Shown: in pieces, positions 54,429-63,402 of the stretch
How positions within the stretch are numbered: position 1 is the first letter of the stretch
How the letters are laid out: each line of letters opens with the position of its first letter
Assembly (NCBI RefSeq): GCF_000317695.1
Contig: NC_019771.1
Location: forward strand, 558,001 to 622,000
Direction of reading: 5' to 3'
Length of the DNA: 64,000 nucleotides
DNA from: Anabaena cylindrica PCC 7122
GTDB taxonomy: Bacteria; Cyanobacteriota; Cyanobacteriia; Cyanobacteriales; Nostocaceae
Position numbers and translations under genes: made by a program
The notes under the pieces: model-generated
What the model saw: only the letters and a program-made list of their open reading frames with translations
Database searches by the model: none
What the model was told of the DNA's origin: nothing

Positions 54429-56059
54429 TTTTAGCAATTAATAATCGCCAATGTCCTAAATGCAAAAAATTTACCCTCAACTGGACTTATCAAGAGTTTA
54501 TTGTTACAACCATTAGAGGAAAACAAAGAGTTATCCGATTTATACAGGAATGTAAAAACTGTTCTGACCATAACAAGGACGAAAAAGCGATTCCAGTAAC
54601 TAGTAAAAGTAGTAGTGTTCATGAGGATGGCGGTAATACACCCGGTGAATTAGGAGATGTGAAAGAGGCAATTAAATATTACAATCAAGGTAATGCCTGC
54701 GCTCAATCTGGTGATATGAAGGCGGCAATGGAATATTACAGTCAAGCCCTAAGTATTAATCCCAACTTTGCAGAAGCATACTGTAACCGAGGTAATGCCC
54801 GCAGTAAATTAGGAGATATGAAAGGAGCGATGGAAGATTATAATCAAGCTCTAAGTATTAATCCTAACTCTGTAGAAGCCTATTTGAGCCGAGGTTTTGC
54901 CCGTCTTCAATCGGGAGATATGAACGGGGGGATGGAAGATTACAACCAAGCTATAAGTATTAATCCCAACTTAGCAGAAGCATACTGTAACCGAGGTAAT
55001 GCCCGTTGTGAAGCTGGAGATGTGCAAGGAGCAATTGAAGATTGCAACCAAGCCCTGCGTATTAATCCTAAATTGGCAGAAGCATACTGTAACCGAAGTA
55101 ATGCCCGTTGTGAATCTGGAGATGTGGAAGGAGCAATTGAAGATTGCAACCAAGCCCTGCGTATTAATCCTAAATTGGCAGAAGCTTACCTTAACCGAGG
55201 TAATGCCCGACGTGAATCTGGAGATATAAAACGAGCAATTGAAGATTACAACCAAGGACTGCGTATTAATCCTAACCTTGCACAAGCCTACCGAAATCGA
55301 GGTTTTGCCCGTTGTGAATCGGGAGATTTTAAAGGGGCGATAGAAGATTTCAACCAAGCTATACGTATTAATCCTAACCTTGCACAAGCCTACCAAAATC
55401 GAGGTTTTGCCCGTTGTGAATCGGGAGATTTTAAAGGAGCAATTGAAGATTTCAACCAAGCCCTGCGTATTAATCCTAATTATGCAGAAGCTTACTATAA
55501 CCGAGGTCTTGCCCACAATTATTCAGGAGATAGGCAAGCGGAGATAGAAGATTTCAACCAAGCCCTGCGTATTAATCCCAACTTGGCAGAAGCTTACCTT
55601 AACCGAGGTGTTACCCGTCGTGAATCTGGAGATGTGAAAGGGGCGATAGAAGATTACAACCAAGCTCTGCATATTAATCCTAACTTGGCAGAAGCCTACC
55701 AAAATCGAGGTTTTGCCCGTTGTAAATCTGGAGATTTTAAAGGGGCGATAGAAGATTGCAACCAAGTCCTGCGTATTAATCCCAACTTTGCAGAAGCTTA
55801 CCTTAACCGAGGTAATGCCCGTCTTGAATCTGGAGATATGAAAGGAGCAATTGAAGATTGCAACCAAGCCCTGCGTATTAATCCTAACCTTGCAATAGCC
55901 TACTTCAACCGAGGTGCTGCCCGCCTTCAATCAAGAGATAAGAAAGGTGCAATTGCTGATTTGCAAAAAGCATCTAAACTATTTCAACAACAAGGGGAAA
56001 TAGTCCAATATCAATATATTCTCGATTTAATTCAGAAGATAAACATTGATCGAAAATAG
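54377..56059 (+). CDS. TPR-array protein, probably the frameshifted continuation of the DUF2207 gene
   Basis: The frame opens inside the preceding gene and has only a poor TTG start. After a zinc-ribbon-like CPKCKKFTLNW...CKNC segment it contains 12 regular 34-residue TPRs plus a partial 13th (pattern NRG-AR-ESGD-KGAIED-NQALRINPN-AEAY). The DNA underneath is a near-perfect 102-base tandem repeat from about 54690 to 55960. TPR proteins scaffold protein complexes. If the upstream frame is joined, the product is an exported DUF2207 sensor with a cytoplasmic TPR tail. Recent unit homogenisation is evident from near-identical neighbouring copies. Confidence 0.75.
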   Translation: MANYTGWVVCNSFFSKIILAINNRQCPKCKKFTLNWTYQEFIVTTIRGKQRVIRFIQECKNCSDHNKDEKAIPVTSKSSSVHEDGGNTPGELGDVKEAIKYYNQGNACAQSGDMKAAMEYYSQALSINPNFAEAYCNRGNARSKLGDMKGAMEDYNQALSINPNSVEAYLSRGFARLQSGDMNGGMEDYNQAISINPNLAEAYCNRGNARCEAGDVQGAIEDCNQALRINPKLAEAYCNRSNARCESGDVEGAIEDCNQALRINPKLAEAYLNRGNARRESGDIKRAIEDYNQGLRINPNLAQAYRNRGFARCESGDFKGAIEDFNQAIRINPNLAQAYQNRGFARCESGDFKGAIEDFNQALRINPNYAEAYYNRGLAHNYSGDRQAEIEDFNQALRINPNLAEAYLNRGVTRRESGDVKGAIEDYNQALHINPNLAEAYQNRGFARCKSGDFKGAIEDCNQVLRINPNFAEAYLNRGNARLESGDMKGAIEDCNQALRINPNLAIAYFNRGAARLQSRDKKGAIADLQKASKLFQQQGEIVQYQYILDLIQKINIDRK

Positions 56060-56134
56060 GAGAAAATGTTTTTGCCGCTTTATAGCAATCTCAAAAAATG
56101 GTATTATGTATCACGATTAAATTAACCTAATCAC

Positions 56135-56801
56135 ATGGATGAATTAGAAGCAAAAATCCTTCAACTTATTCAAGAAACCTGTCAACATTCTAGGGGCAGT
56201 ATTGCCCGTCAAAAAGGATTAAATCAAATTATTTTACTGATTCAAAAAACAGGTAAATTATTGCGTGGAATCGGTATACCTGATGCAGAAGAAGCTTTAC
56301 AGGAAACCTGGTGTTTTTTTTTGCCGAAATCTTTGTGAAGCAACTACTGCAAAAGAATCCTATAATCCTGAGAAAAGTAGTGTTATCACTTGGATCAATA
56401 ATTACTTAAGTTATCGTTTACAAGATAAAAGAATTAACTATTATGAACAAAAAAATAAATTCAATTTACTCCTAGAAGACAATGAACAACAAATAGATCC
56501 TGCAAATTTAATTCCTGCACCACCAGAACCAAGACCAATATTAAATGAAATTCAAGAATGGTTAAAAACAAATTCTCTAGAACTGCAACGTATTCATATC
56601 AGAGATCGTCCTGATGTTAATTGTTACGTTTTAATTGCCCGTCGTTTACCACCAGAAACATCTTGGATAGATTTATCTAAAGAGTTTGGTATACCTATAG
56701 CAACTCTGAGTAATTTCTATCAACGTCAATGTTTTCCCCGTCTTCTCAACTTTGGTAAATCCCAAGCTTATTTTGATAGCGAAGGTTACTTTGATATATA
56801 G
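56135..56801 (+). pseudogene. Sigma-70-like factor gene, frameshifted at a nine-T tract
   Basis: Two overlapping frames, 56135-56338 and 56265-56801, make one product if one T is removed from the T9 run at 56314-56322: ...EEALQETW-CFF-CRNLCEATTAKE.... The joined protein (about 221 residues) has sigma region 2-like sequence (DAEEALQETW, VITWINNYLSYRLQD) and a C-terminal helix-turn-helix-like part (SWIDLSKEFGIPIATLSNFY). Homologues typically precede DUF1822 and CHAT genes in cyanobacteria. It may be a genuine mutation, a slippage-controlled gene or a sequencing error. The DUF1822 gene starts 6 bases after the stop. Confidence 0.7.
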
Positions 56802-56807
56802 CAAGTC

Positions 56808-57929
56808 ATGAATTATCCTACTGAACAGCAAAGCATTTCTATTCCTATTTCCGCAAAGTTACGAGATACAGCCTTAAAATTTGCCCAAGAACAACCAAAT
56901 CAAGAAAAAGCTAAACTCGTATATCTGAATACTTTAGCCGTACAAGTTGTAAATAATTATTTGCAAATGTTAGATATTTCTACTGCAATAGAAGCTAGTC
57001 ATAGTTGGGATTGTTGGGGAAGAATGGGTGGAGATGTGGCGGATTTATTATTAACTGGAATCGGACATTTAGAATGTAGATATATCAGAACAGGAGAAGA
57101 AGTTTGTTATATTCCTCCTGAAGTCTCGAATGATCGTTTTGGTTATGTAATAGTAGAAATTAATCAAACTTGTCAAGAAGGTAAAATTATAGGGTTTTTG
57201 CCCGAAGTTACCACAACGGAAATTAACCTAAAACAGTTACAACCATTAGAACTTTTAATAGAACATTACCATCAATTTTCGGGTGTAAAATTAAGACAAT
57301 GGTTAGAAGGAATATATACATCCCAATGGCAAAGCATTGAGGAATTAGCTTTACAAAAAATCCCACAATTAGCCTTTCGTTCTCTAAAAGTACGAGGATT
57401 TGAAATAGATACACCCAAAAAAGTTTGGCAAGTTGTTGAACAATTATATCCCCAGCGCAGTTGGGAGAAAATCTTGCCGTCAAGATTATTACCTAATTCA
57501 GATGTAGAAGTAACGGATATTCTTGTTTATCTTTTACAAACTACTAATGATGAAGAAATCCGTTGGACTCTAGCAGAAGTTTTATGGACAATAGCACCAA
57601 ATCATCCTGTAATTACTGCTAGACGAATCATGGATTTAGGAATGCAGTTAGCCGGAAATTCTGTTGCTTTAATGGTGGCTATTTTACCAAAAATAGATAA
57701 AACATTTGCTGTGCTTTTGCGGGTATATCCAATGGGAAATCGACTTTATTTACCAGCAGATTTATTATTATCAGGATTGTATGAAAATGGACAACCATTT
57801 TTAGAAGTTAAAGCTAGAGAACAAAAAGATAATTACATCCAATTAAAATTTTGTGCTGAATTAGGTGAAAAATTCCAAATTCGGGTTACTCTAAATAATG
57901 CAACCATTACAGAAAAGTTTGTCATTTAA
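56808..57929 (+). CDS. DUF1822 family protein
   Basis: A 373-residue protein of the cyanobacterium-specific DUF1822 family. The opening SISIPISAKLRDTALKFAQEQPNQEKAKLVYLNTLAV followed by LQMLDISTAIEASHSWD is diagnostic. Then come a conserved ECRYI-TGEE-CYIPPEVSNDRFGYVIVEI block, FLPEVTT and a C-terminal beta-rich domain (ALMVAILPKIDKTFAVLLRVYPMGNR). No signal peptide. It lies 6 bases after the sigma-like gene and is probably co-transcribed with it. Function unknown; the recurring neighbourhood with sigma-like and CHAT genes suggests a regulatory partner. Confidence 0.85.
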   Translation: MNYPTEQQSISIPISAKLRDTALKFAQEQPNQEKAKLVYLNTLAVQVVNNYLQMLDISTAIEASHSWDCWGRMGGDVADLLLTGIGHLECRYIRTGEEVCYIPPEVSNDRFGYVIVEINQTCQEGKIIGFLPEVTTTEINLKQLQPLELLIEHYHQFSGVKLRQWLEGIYTSQWQSIEELALQKIPQLAFRSLKVRGFEIDTPKKVWQVVEQLYPQRSWEKILPSRLLPNSDVEVTDILVYLLQTTNDEEIRWTLAEVLWTIAPNHPVITARRIMDLGMQLAGNSVALMVAILPKIDKTFAVLLRVYPMGNRLYLPADLLLSGLYENGQPFLEVKAREQKDNYIQLKFCAELGEKFQIRVTLNNATITEKFVI

Positions 57930-58003
57930 ACCAATACGGTTTAGTTAAGAAAATTGTAGGTTTGGTTGCAATACTTGCCGGTTAAGCTCAAAAAATAGAA
58001 TTA

Positions 58004-58080
58004 CGTAGGTTGGGTTGAGGAACAAAACCCAACATTTATAAGCATTCGTTGGGTTGTGCTGTCGCTTAACCCAACCTACA
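58004..58080. repeat. Dispersed inverted repeat (GTAGGTTGGGTT type)
   Basis: GTAGGTTGGGTT (58005-58016) and AACCCAACCTAC (58068-58079) are exact complements, with internal AACCCAAC/GTTGGGTT copies. This intergenic palindrome family is frequent in filamentous cyanobacteria. It separates DUF1822 from the CHAT gene. Confidence 0.8.
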
Positions 58081-58137
58081 TAGACTAGCATAGAAAAATT
58101 TGTCATTTAACCAGACGAATCAATTAAGGTAACAACA

Positions 58138-60579
58138 GTGGGTAAGCTGGTAATATTCGAAATTGGGGAAGGTAGCTTTGAAAAAGGGTTTCCTGTAAAA
58201 ATTAGAATTGCTGAAGACGGTAAACCTCATTTTGCAGAAATTTATGGCAGGTTTCCAGCAGATTTGGAAATTCCTCAAACTTATTATGAATGGCAATCAG
58301 CTTATTATAAATTGCCTGGTAATTGGTTAATTACTGTTCCGCAAACGCAAATAACTAATGTATCTACTACAGAAGTTTGTGATGCTGCTGCTCAAAAATT
58401 GAAGTCTAGTTTTAATGCTTGGCTAAATCAACCATCTGTAAGAAAGTTAGAAAGGCAATTTTTACAAAAAATCGGTGAATGGGATAATGTCCGCTTTATT
58501 TTAGAAACACAAGATTCGCTATTAAGAAGACTTCCTTGGCATTTATGGGAGATCTTTCATACTAGTCATATTCAGCCAGAGGTTGTGATTAGTTCAGAGT
58601 ATAAACCCTCAACAATGCAACTAAAAATTCCAGTTAAAATTCTAGCTATTTTAGGTAATAGTCAAGAAATTGATATTCAAAAAGATTTACAAGCATTGAC
58701 AGCCAAATTGCCAGGTGCAATTATTGAACCTTTGCTGCAACCATCACGTCAAGAAATAGTCAAAAAATTATGGAATCAATCTTGGGATATTTTATTTTTT
58801 GCTGGACATAGTTGCAGTCAAGAAGGTGATAGTTGGGGAGAAATTCAAATTAATGACAATGAAAGTTTATCACTTTTAGATTTGCGTTATAGCCTGGGAT
58901 ATGCTGTTAAAAAAGGATTGAAATTAGCAATTTTTAATTCTTGTGATGGTTTAGGATTAGCACGCAATTTAGCAGATTTAAAAATTCCTTATATAATTGT
59001 GATGCGAGAACCTGTTCCTGATATTGTCGCTCAACATTTTCTAGAATATTTTCTCACAGTTTTTGCATCTGGTGAATCTTTATATACTTCTGTACAACAA
59101 GCGCGTGTACGTTTACAGGAAGAGTTAGAAAATGAATATCCTTGTGCTTCTTGGATACCTGTAATTTTTCAAAATCCAGCGGCAGCATTACTAAAATATC
59201 CCCAACCTCGTAATTTCCAAAAGATGGTTGCTAAGTCAGTTACAGTTACGATGTTATTTGTAATTATCGGTGCTGTTTTATGGTTGAGTTTACAGGAAAT
59301 TAAATTGCGGAATCGGTTTAGTTATGGGGAGAAAATATTATTTAGTGCGGTGACTAATTTAAATAAAGAAGAAGCTATAAAAGCATTTTGGTGGAAAAAT
59401 TACAATCAAGCAGTTAACAAACTTATTACTTATTTACAGGAATATCCGAATGATCCGGAGGCTTTGATATATTTAGAAAATGCAAAGATTAGTTATAAAG
59501 AAGTAATCAAAATTGGTGTAGCTGTTCCTATAGGTAGTAATCCTTCGGTAGCACAAGAAATACTGCGAGGATTAGCACAGGCGCAACAAGAGATAAATAA
59601 TGATGGTGGGGTAAATGGTAAGTTTTTACAAATACAAATTGCTAATGATGATAATAACCCAGAAATAGCTAAACAAGTAGCAAAAAGATTTGTTGAAAAT
59701 GCGGATATTTTAGCGGTAGTTGGTCATAATAGCAGTGATGCTAGTGTACCTGCTGCTGATATATACCAGGCTGGGAAATTGGTGATGATTTCGCCAACTA
59801 GTAGTTCTACAAAATTAACAGATCGTCAAGACCGGACTCATGGTAATTATATTTATAGAACTGTAATTAGTTTCACTACAACTGCTGAAACTGTGGCTGA
59901 ATATGCCAAGAATAACAAAAAAAATAAGATTGTTATTTGCAGTGATTCTAAAGCTACAGACCAGTCTTTTGAGCAAGCTTTTGTTAATATGATGGATAGT
60001 AAAGGCTTAGAGTTAATTAATGATATTAATTGCGATTTTGCTGCTGATAATTTCCGCAGCGAGCAGATTATTCAAAAAGCAATTGATAAAAAAGCAACTG
60101 CTATCCTGTTGAATCCTCAAGTTGACAGAATTAATCCAGCTATTGAACTCGCTAAAAGTAATCAAGGGAAGTTTTTATTATTAGGAAATCCTAGTTTAGA
60201 AACTCAAGAAACTCTTGCTGCTGGGAATGCAGTTAATGGGATGATAATGGCAGTTCCTTGGAATATTAATGTTGCAGATCATCAGGCATTTGTTCAAAAT
60301 GCTAATCGCCTTTGGGGTGAAAAAAGCTTAATTACTTGGCGTACAGCGACGGCTTTTGATGCTACTAAAGTAGTAGCTACTGCTATGCAAAAAAAAGGTA
60401 GTACGAGAATAAATATTCAACAAGCTTTAAGTAATAATTTTTCTTTTTTAGGTGCTACTGGGACAATTAGATTTTTATCATGGGGCGATCGCACAGGAGA
60501 TAGAATCGGTAAAGCTGTTTTAGTCCAAATACAGCCAGATCCAAGTACACCCACTGGCTACAACTTTGTACCAAAATAG
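58138..60579 (+). CDS. CHAT protease fused to a periplasmic ligand-binding domain
   Basis: An 813-residue predicted one-pass membrane protein. Residues about 120-350 are a CHAT (caspase-like) domain with catalytic His224 (FFAGHS) and Cys269 (FNSCDGLG). A membrane helix (VTVTMLFVIIGAVLWLSL) lies at about 368-386. A short TPR-like stretch follows, then from about residue 457 a periplasmic branched-chain-amino-acid-receptor-type domain (IGVAVPIGSNPSVAQEILRG, EINNDGGVNGKFLQIQI, ILAVVGHNSSDASVPAADIY). The GTG start is preceded by AAGGT. The layout suggests an extracellular ligand switching a cytosolic protease; this is inferred. It closes the sigma-like/DUF1822 cluster. Confidence 0.85.
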   Translation: MGKLVIFEIGEGSFEKGFPVKIRIAEDGKPHFAEIYGRFPADLEIPQTYYEWQSAYYKLPGNWLITVPQTQITNVSTTEVCDAAAQKLKSSFNAWLNQPSVRKLERQFLQKIGEWDNVRFILETQDSLLRRLPWHLWEIFHTSHIQPEVVISSEYKPSTMQLKIPVKILAILGNSQEIDIQKDLQALTAKLPGAIIEPLLQPSRQEIVKKLWNQSWDILFFAGHSCSQEGDSWGEIQINDNESLSLLDLRYSLGYAVKKGLKLAIFNSCDGLGLARNLADLKIPYIIVMREPVPDIVAQHFLEYFLTVFASGESLYTSVQQARVRLQEELENEYPCASWIPVIFQNPAAALLKYPQPRNFQKMVAKSVTVTMLFVIIGAVLWLSLQEIKLRNRFSYGEKILFSAVTNLNKEEAIKAFWWKNYNQAVNKLITYLQEYPNDPEALIYLENAKISYKEVIKIGVAVPIGSNPSVAQEILRGLAQAQQEINNDGGVNGKFLQIQIANDDNNPEIAKQVAKRFVENADILAVVGHNSSDASVPAADIYQAGKLVMISPTSSSTKLTDRQDRTHGNYIYRTVISFTTTAETVAEYAKNNKKNKIVICSDSKATDQSFEQAFVNMMDSKGLELINDINCDFAADNFRSEQIIQKAIDKKATAILLNPQVDRINPAIELAKSNQGKFLLLGNPSLETQETLAAGNAVNGMIMAVPWNINVADHQAFVQNANRLWGEKSLITWRTATAFDATKVVATAMQKKGSTRINIQQALSNNFSFLGATGTIRFLSWGDRTGDRIGKAVLVQIQPDPSTPTGYNFVPK

Positions 60580-60591
60580 GTAATTGGTGAA

Positions 60592-60621
60592 AGGACGGGC
60601 AGGATGCCCATCCCACAAGAT
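60592..60621. repeat. Copy of the TGGGCATCTTG palindromic repeat
   Basis: GGACGGGCAGGATGCCCATC followed by CCACAAGATT is the reverse-strand form of the repeat at 3014 and 44290. It lies between the convergent CHAT and transaldolase genes. Confidence 0.7.
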
Positions 60622-60685
60622 TAGATAATTTATTTTCTGAACAAAACCCTAAAAAGGTTGAAGGTAGCTCAATTATCTCAAATGA

Positions 60686-61687
60686 TTACGCTGTTACCTT
60701 TTGGCTTTCAAGACGAGCCAAACGCTCTGCTAGTAGTTGTTCTAGAGCAATTAGTGCTTTGGTAAAGCCATCAATACCTTCTGAAAGTTTATCAGATGCC
60801 ATCCGGTCAGCGGCGTGCATCTTGTCGAAGGTAGCTTTATCAACGGAGATTTTTTCAAGAGACAAATCTGATACCTTCGCAGGGTCAAGTTTGCGTGGTA
60901 ATTCTGCAACAGTGTTTTGCAGTTCTGTTAACAAACCAGGAGAAATGGTCAACAAATCACAACCAGCAAGTTCAGTAATTTCGCCGATGTTACGGAAGCT
61001 TGCGCCCATAACTTCAGTTTTGTAACCAAACTTCTTGTAGTAGTTATAGATTTTGGTGACTGACAATACACCTGGATCTTCTGCTGCGGGGTAGTTGTCG
61101 CGTCCGGTATCTTTCTTGTACCAGTCAAGAATGCGACCAACGAAAGGAGAAATAAGAGTGATACCAGCTTCCGCGCAAGCGATCGCTTGATGGACACCAA
61201 ATAGTAAAGTCAGATTACAGTGAATACCTTCTTTTTCCAAAATTTCCGCCGCCTTGATACCTTCCCAAGTAGCAGCAATTTTAATCAAAACCCGATTGGG
61301 AGAAATACCAGCAGCTTTATATTGAGCAATCAAATCCCGTGCTTTAGCCAGAGTAGCTTCTGTATCATAGGATAAACGAGCATCTACCTCTGTAGAAACC
61401 CGACCGGGGATAATTTGCAAAATCTTCAATCCAAAGGATACCGCCAAACGGTCAAAAGCTAGAGAGACTACCTCTGATTGGGTAGCACCTGCACCTGCAT
61501 CTTTTTTAGCTTTGAGTAAAGTTTGATCAACAATTTCCTGATATTCCGGCATTTGTGCCGCAGCGGTAATCAGTGAGGGATTGGTGGTAGCATCTTGGGG
61601 CTTAAACTTGCCAATAGATTGGATATCGCCTGTATCGGCTACTACTACGGTTACTGCCCGCAATTGTTCCAGTAAATTCTTAGGCAT
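60686..61687 (-). CDS. tal: Transaldolase
   Basis: A 333-residue class I transaldolase (TalB type) of the oxidative pentose phosphate pathway, exchanging dihydroxyacetone units between sugar phosphates. DATTNPSLI is at 32-40, the Schiff-base lysine is Lys136 in RVLIKIAATWEGI, and NLTLLFGVHQAIACAEAG, PFVGRILDWYKK and VMGASFRNIGEI follow. The gene lies downstream of pyk and gap on the same strand. In heterocystous strains such a catabolic cluster supports NADPH formation in the dark and in heterocysts. Confidence 0.96.
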   Translation of the reverse strand: MPKNLLEQLRAVTVVVADTGDIQSIGKFKPQDATTNPSLITAAAQMPEYQEIVDQTLLKAKKDAGAGATQSEVVSLAFDRLAVSFGLKILQIIPGRVSTEVDARLSYDTEATLAKARDLIAQYKAAGISPNRVLIKIAATWEGIKAAEILEKEGIHCNLTLLFGVHQAIACAEAGITLISPFVGRILDWYKKDTGRDNYPAAEDPGVLSVTKIYNYYKKFGYKTEVMGASFRNIGEITELAGCDLLTISPGLLTELQNTVAELPRKLDPAKVSDLSLEKISVDKATFDKMHAADRMASDKLSEGIDGFTKALIALEQLLAERLARLESQKVTA

Positions 61688-61841
61688 AACATACTCCGTG
61701 ATTTTTTTTGGTTTAGGATTTACCCAATCCCCAATTATTTAAACTCTTTCATCTTCCACACAATTCCGATTCTGGCAATCTTTCTTAACGATTGCCTAAT
61801 TTTCCTGACTTGGCTTAGGCCTCAGCCCCATTTTAGATGTC

Positions 61842-63272
61842 TTATGCCGTAATTGGCTGTCCAATCGAATGCACTTTAATTAAACTAGTTGTTCCTGATT
61901 GACCAACTGGGATACCAGAGGTAATGACCACTTTATCACCATCCTCGGCAAAACCGCCTTCCACAACACTGTTGACAACTTTCATAAACATTTCTTCCGC
62001 ACTATGTACAGGTGGAATCAGTAAAGGTTCCACACCCCAAGATAGTGCTAATTGTCGGTAAGCAATAGCCTCAGAGGTAAGAGTAATAATCGGAGTCAAA
62101 GGACGATATTTAGAAATTAGTCTGGCTGTATTCCCCGAAGTGGTGTTACAGAGAATTGCTTTAGAACCAGTTTCATAGGCAATCCGACAAACTGCTTGTG
62201 CTACTGATTCCGTTACACTCAGACAACCAGCTTCATGATTCCAGGAATGTCTACTACCAGCTTTAAGCGCCGTTTCTGTTTGTACAGCGATGTTATGCAT
62301 CATCTGCACAGCCTCAATAGGGTATTCTCCCACAGCAGTTTCACCAGAAAGCATGACGGCATCCGTACCATCTAAAATAGAGTTAGCAACGTCCGTAGCT
62401 TCTGCGCGGGTGGGATCTGGGGCGCTAATCATCGACTCCAGCATTTGAGTAGCAGTGATAACCGGCTTACCAGCTTGATTACAGCGACGAGTAATGTCTT
62501 TTTGAATAAGAGGGACTTGATGAATAGGTACTTCTACTCCCAAATCACCACGAGCGATCATAATTGCGTCAGCAGCATTAAGGATAGCGTCTAGTTGTTC
62601 TACGGCTTCTGCGCGTTCAATTTTGGCAATGAGGCGAATTTTTGCGCCAGCAGCTTCAATCATTCTTTTTGCAGGTTCGAGGTCTTGGGGCGATCGCACA
62701 AAAGAAACTGCAACCCAGTCTACACCCAACTGAATCCCAAACCGCAAATCCATCAAATCCTTTTCTGTAATCGAACTCACAGGTAAAGGCGTGGCGGGTA
62801 AATTCACACCTTTATGAGTCGAAACCAAACCCCCAATATTGACATGAGCGCGAATTTTATCAGCATCACGACTCGTTACAGTCAACTTCACCCGACCATC
62901 ATTAATTAAAATGGGTTCACCAGGGCGCACCATAGCGAACAAAGTCGGTAGCGGTAGGGGTAACTCATCAATAGTTTCACCCTTATCTTGCAACAGAAAA
63001 GTCACTTCGCTACCAGCTTCTAACATCAGTCCTTCCGGTGGTAACTTACCCAGACGGATTTTCGGACCACATAAATCTTGCATAATAGCGATCGGTCTTT
63101 GTAAGTCGCTACTAATGCGCCGCAAATGGTGAAAAGTTTGGGCGTGAGCCTCATAAGCACCATGGGAAAAATTCAGCCGTGCCACATTCATTCCCGCCTT
63201 CACCAAAGCTTCTAGCTTTTCAGGTGCAGAAGTAGCCGGGCCAACAGTACAGATAATTTTAGTTCGACGCAT
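61842..63272 (-). CDS. pyk: Pyruvate kinase
   Basis: A 476-residue pyruvate kinase converting phosphoenolpyruvate and ADP to pyruvate and ATP. It starts MRRTKIICTVGPATSAPEKL; MNVARLNFSHG, IMQDLCGPKIRLGKLP, ILINDGRV, IMIARGDLGVEVP (catalytic loop) and VITATQMLESM are all present, with the C-terminal allosteric domain (ILCNTTSGNTARLISKYRP). The ATG at 63272 is chosen because the 35 residues encoded upstream are Pro/Cys-rich and derive from a repeat-like spacer. It lies between gap and tal. Confidence 0.95.
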   Translation of the reverse strand: MRRTKIICTVGPATSAPEKLEALVKAGMNVARLNFSHGAYEAHAQTFHHLRRISSDLQRPIAIMQDLCGPKIRLGKLPPEGLMLEAGSEVTFLLQDKGETIDELPLPLPTLFAMVRPGEPILINDGRVKLTVTSRDADKIRAHVNIGGLVSTHKGVNLPATPLPVSSITEKDLMDLRFGIQLGVDWVAVSFVRSPQDLEPAKRMIEAAGAKIRLIAKIERAEAVEQLDAILNAADAIMIARGDLGVEVPIHQVPLIQKDITRRCNQAGKPVITATQMLESMISAPDPTRAEATDVANSILDGTDAVMLSGETAVGEYPIEAVQMMHNIAVQTETALKAGSRHSWNHEAGCLSVTESVAQAVCRIAYETGSKAILCNTTSGNTARLISKYRPLTPIITLTSEAIAYRQLALSWGVEPLLIPPVHSAEEMFMKVVNSVVEGGFAEDGDKVVITSGIPVGQSGTTSLIKVHSIGQPITA

Positions 63273-63402
63273 AACAAAAATAGGGAATAACGGTAAAGTA
63301 GCGCACCCCGTTAAGCCCAGGAAGAAGCAGGGGGGAAGGGTGCAGGGTGCAGGGGGAATAATTTTCCCCATTACCAATTACCAATCACCCATGACCAATC
63401 AT

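Noticed and set aside
54940..55930. Long open frames on the minus strand under the TPR array
   Set aside because: They are mirror frames of the 102-base repeats (repeating INTQGLVAIFNCSF-like strings) with no ribosome sites; the plus-strand TPR reading is clearly the real one.
63273..63377. N-terminal 35-residue extension of pyruvate kinase
   Set aside because: The encoded peptide is Pro/Cys-rich, unlike any pyruvate kinase, and derives from spacer repeats; the family start MRRTKI is used.
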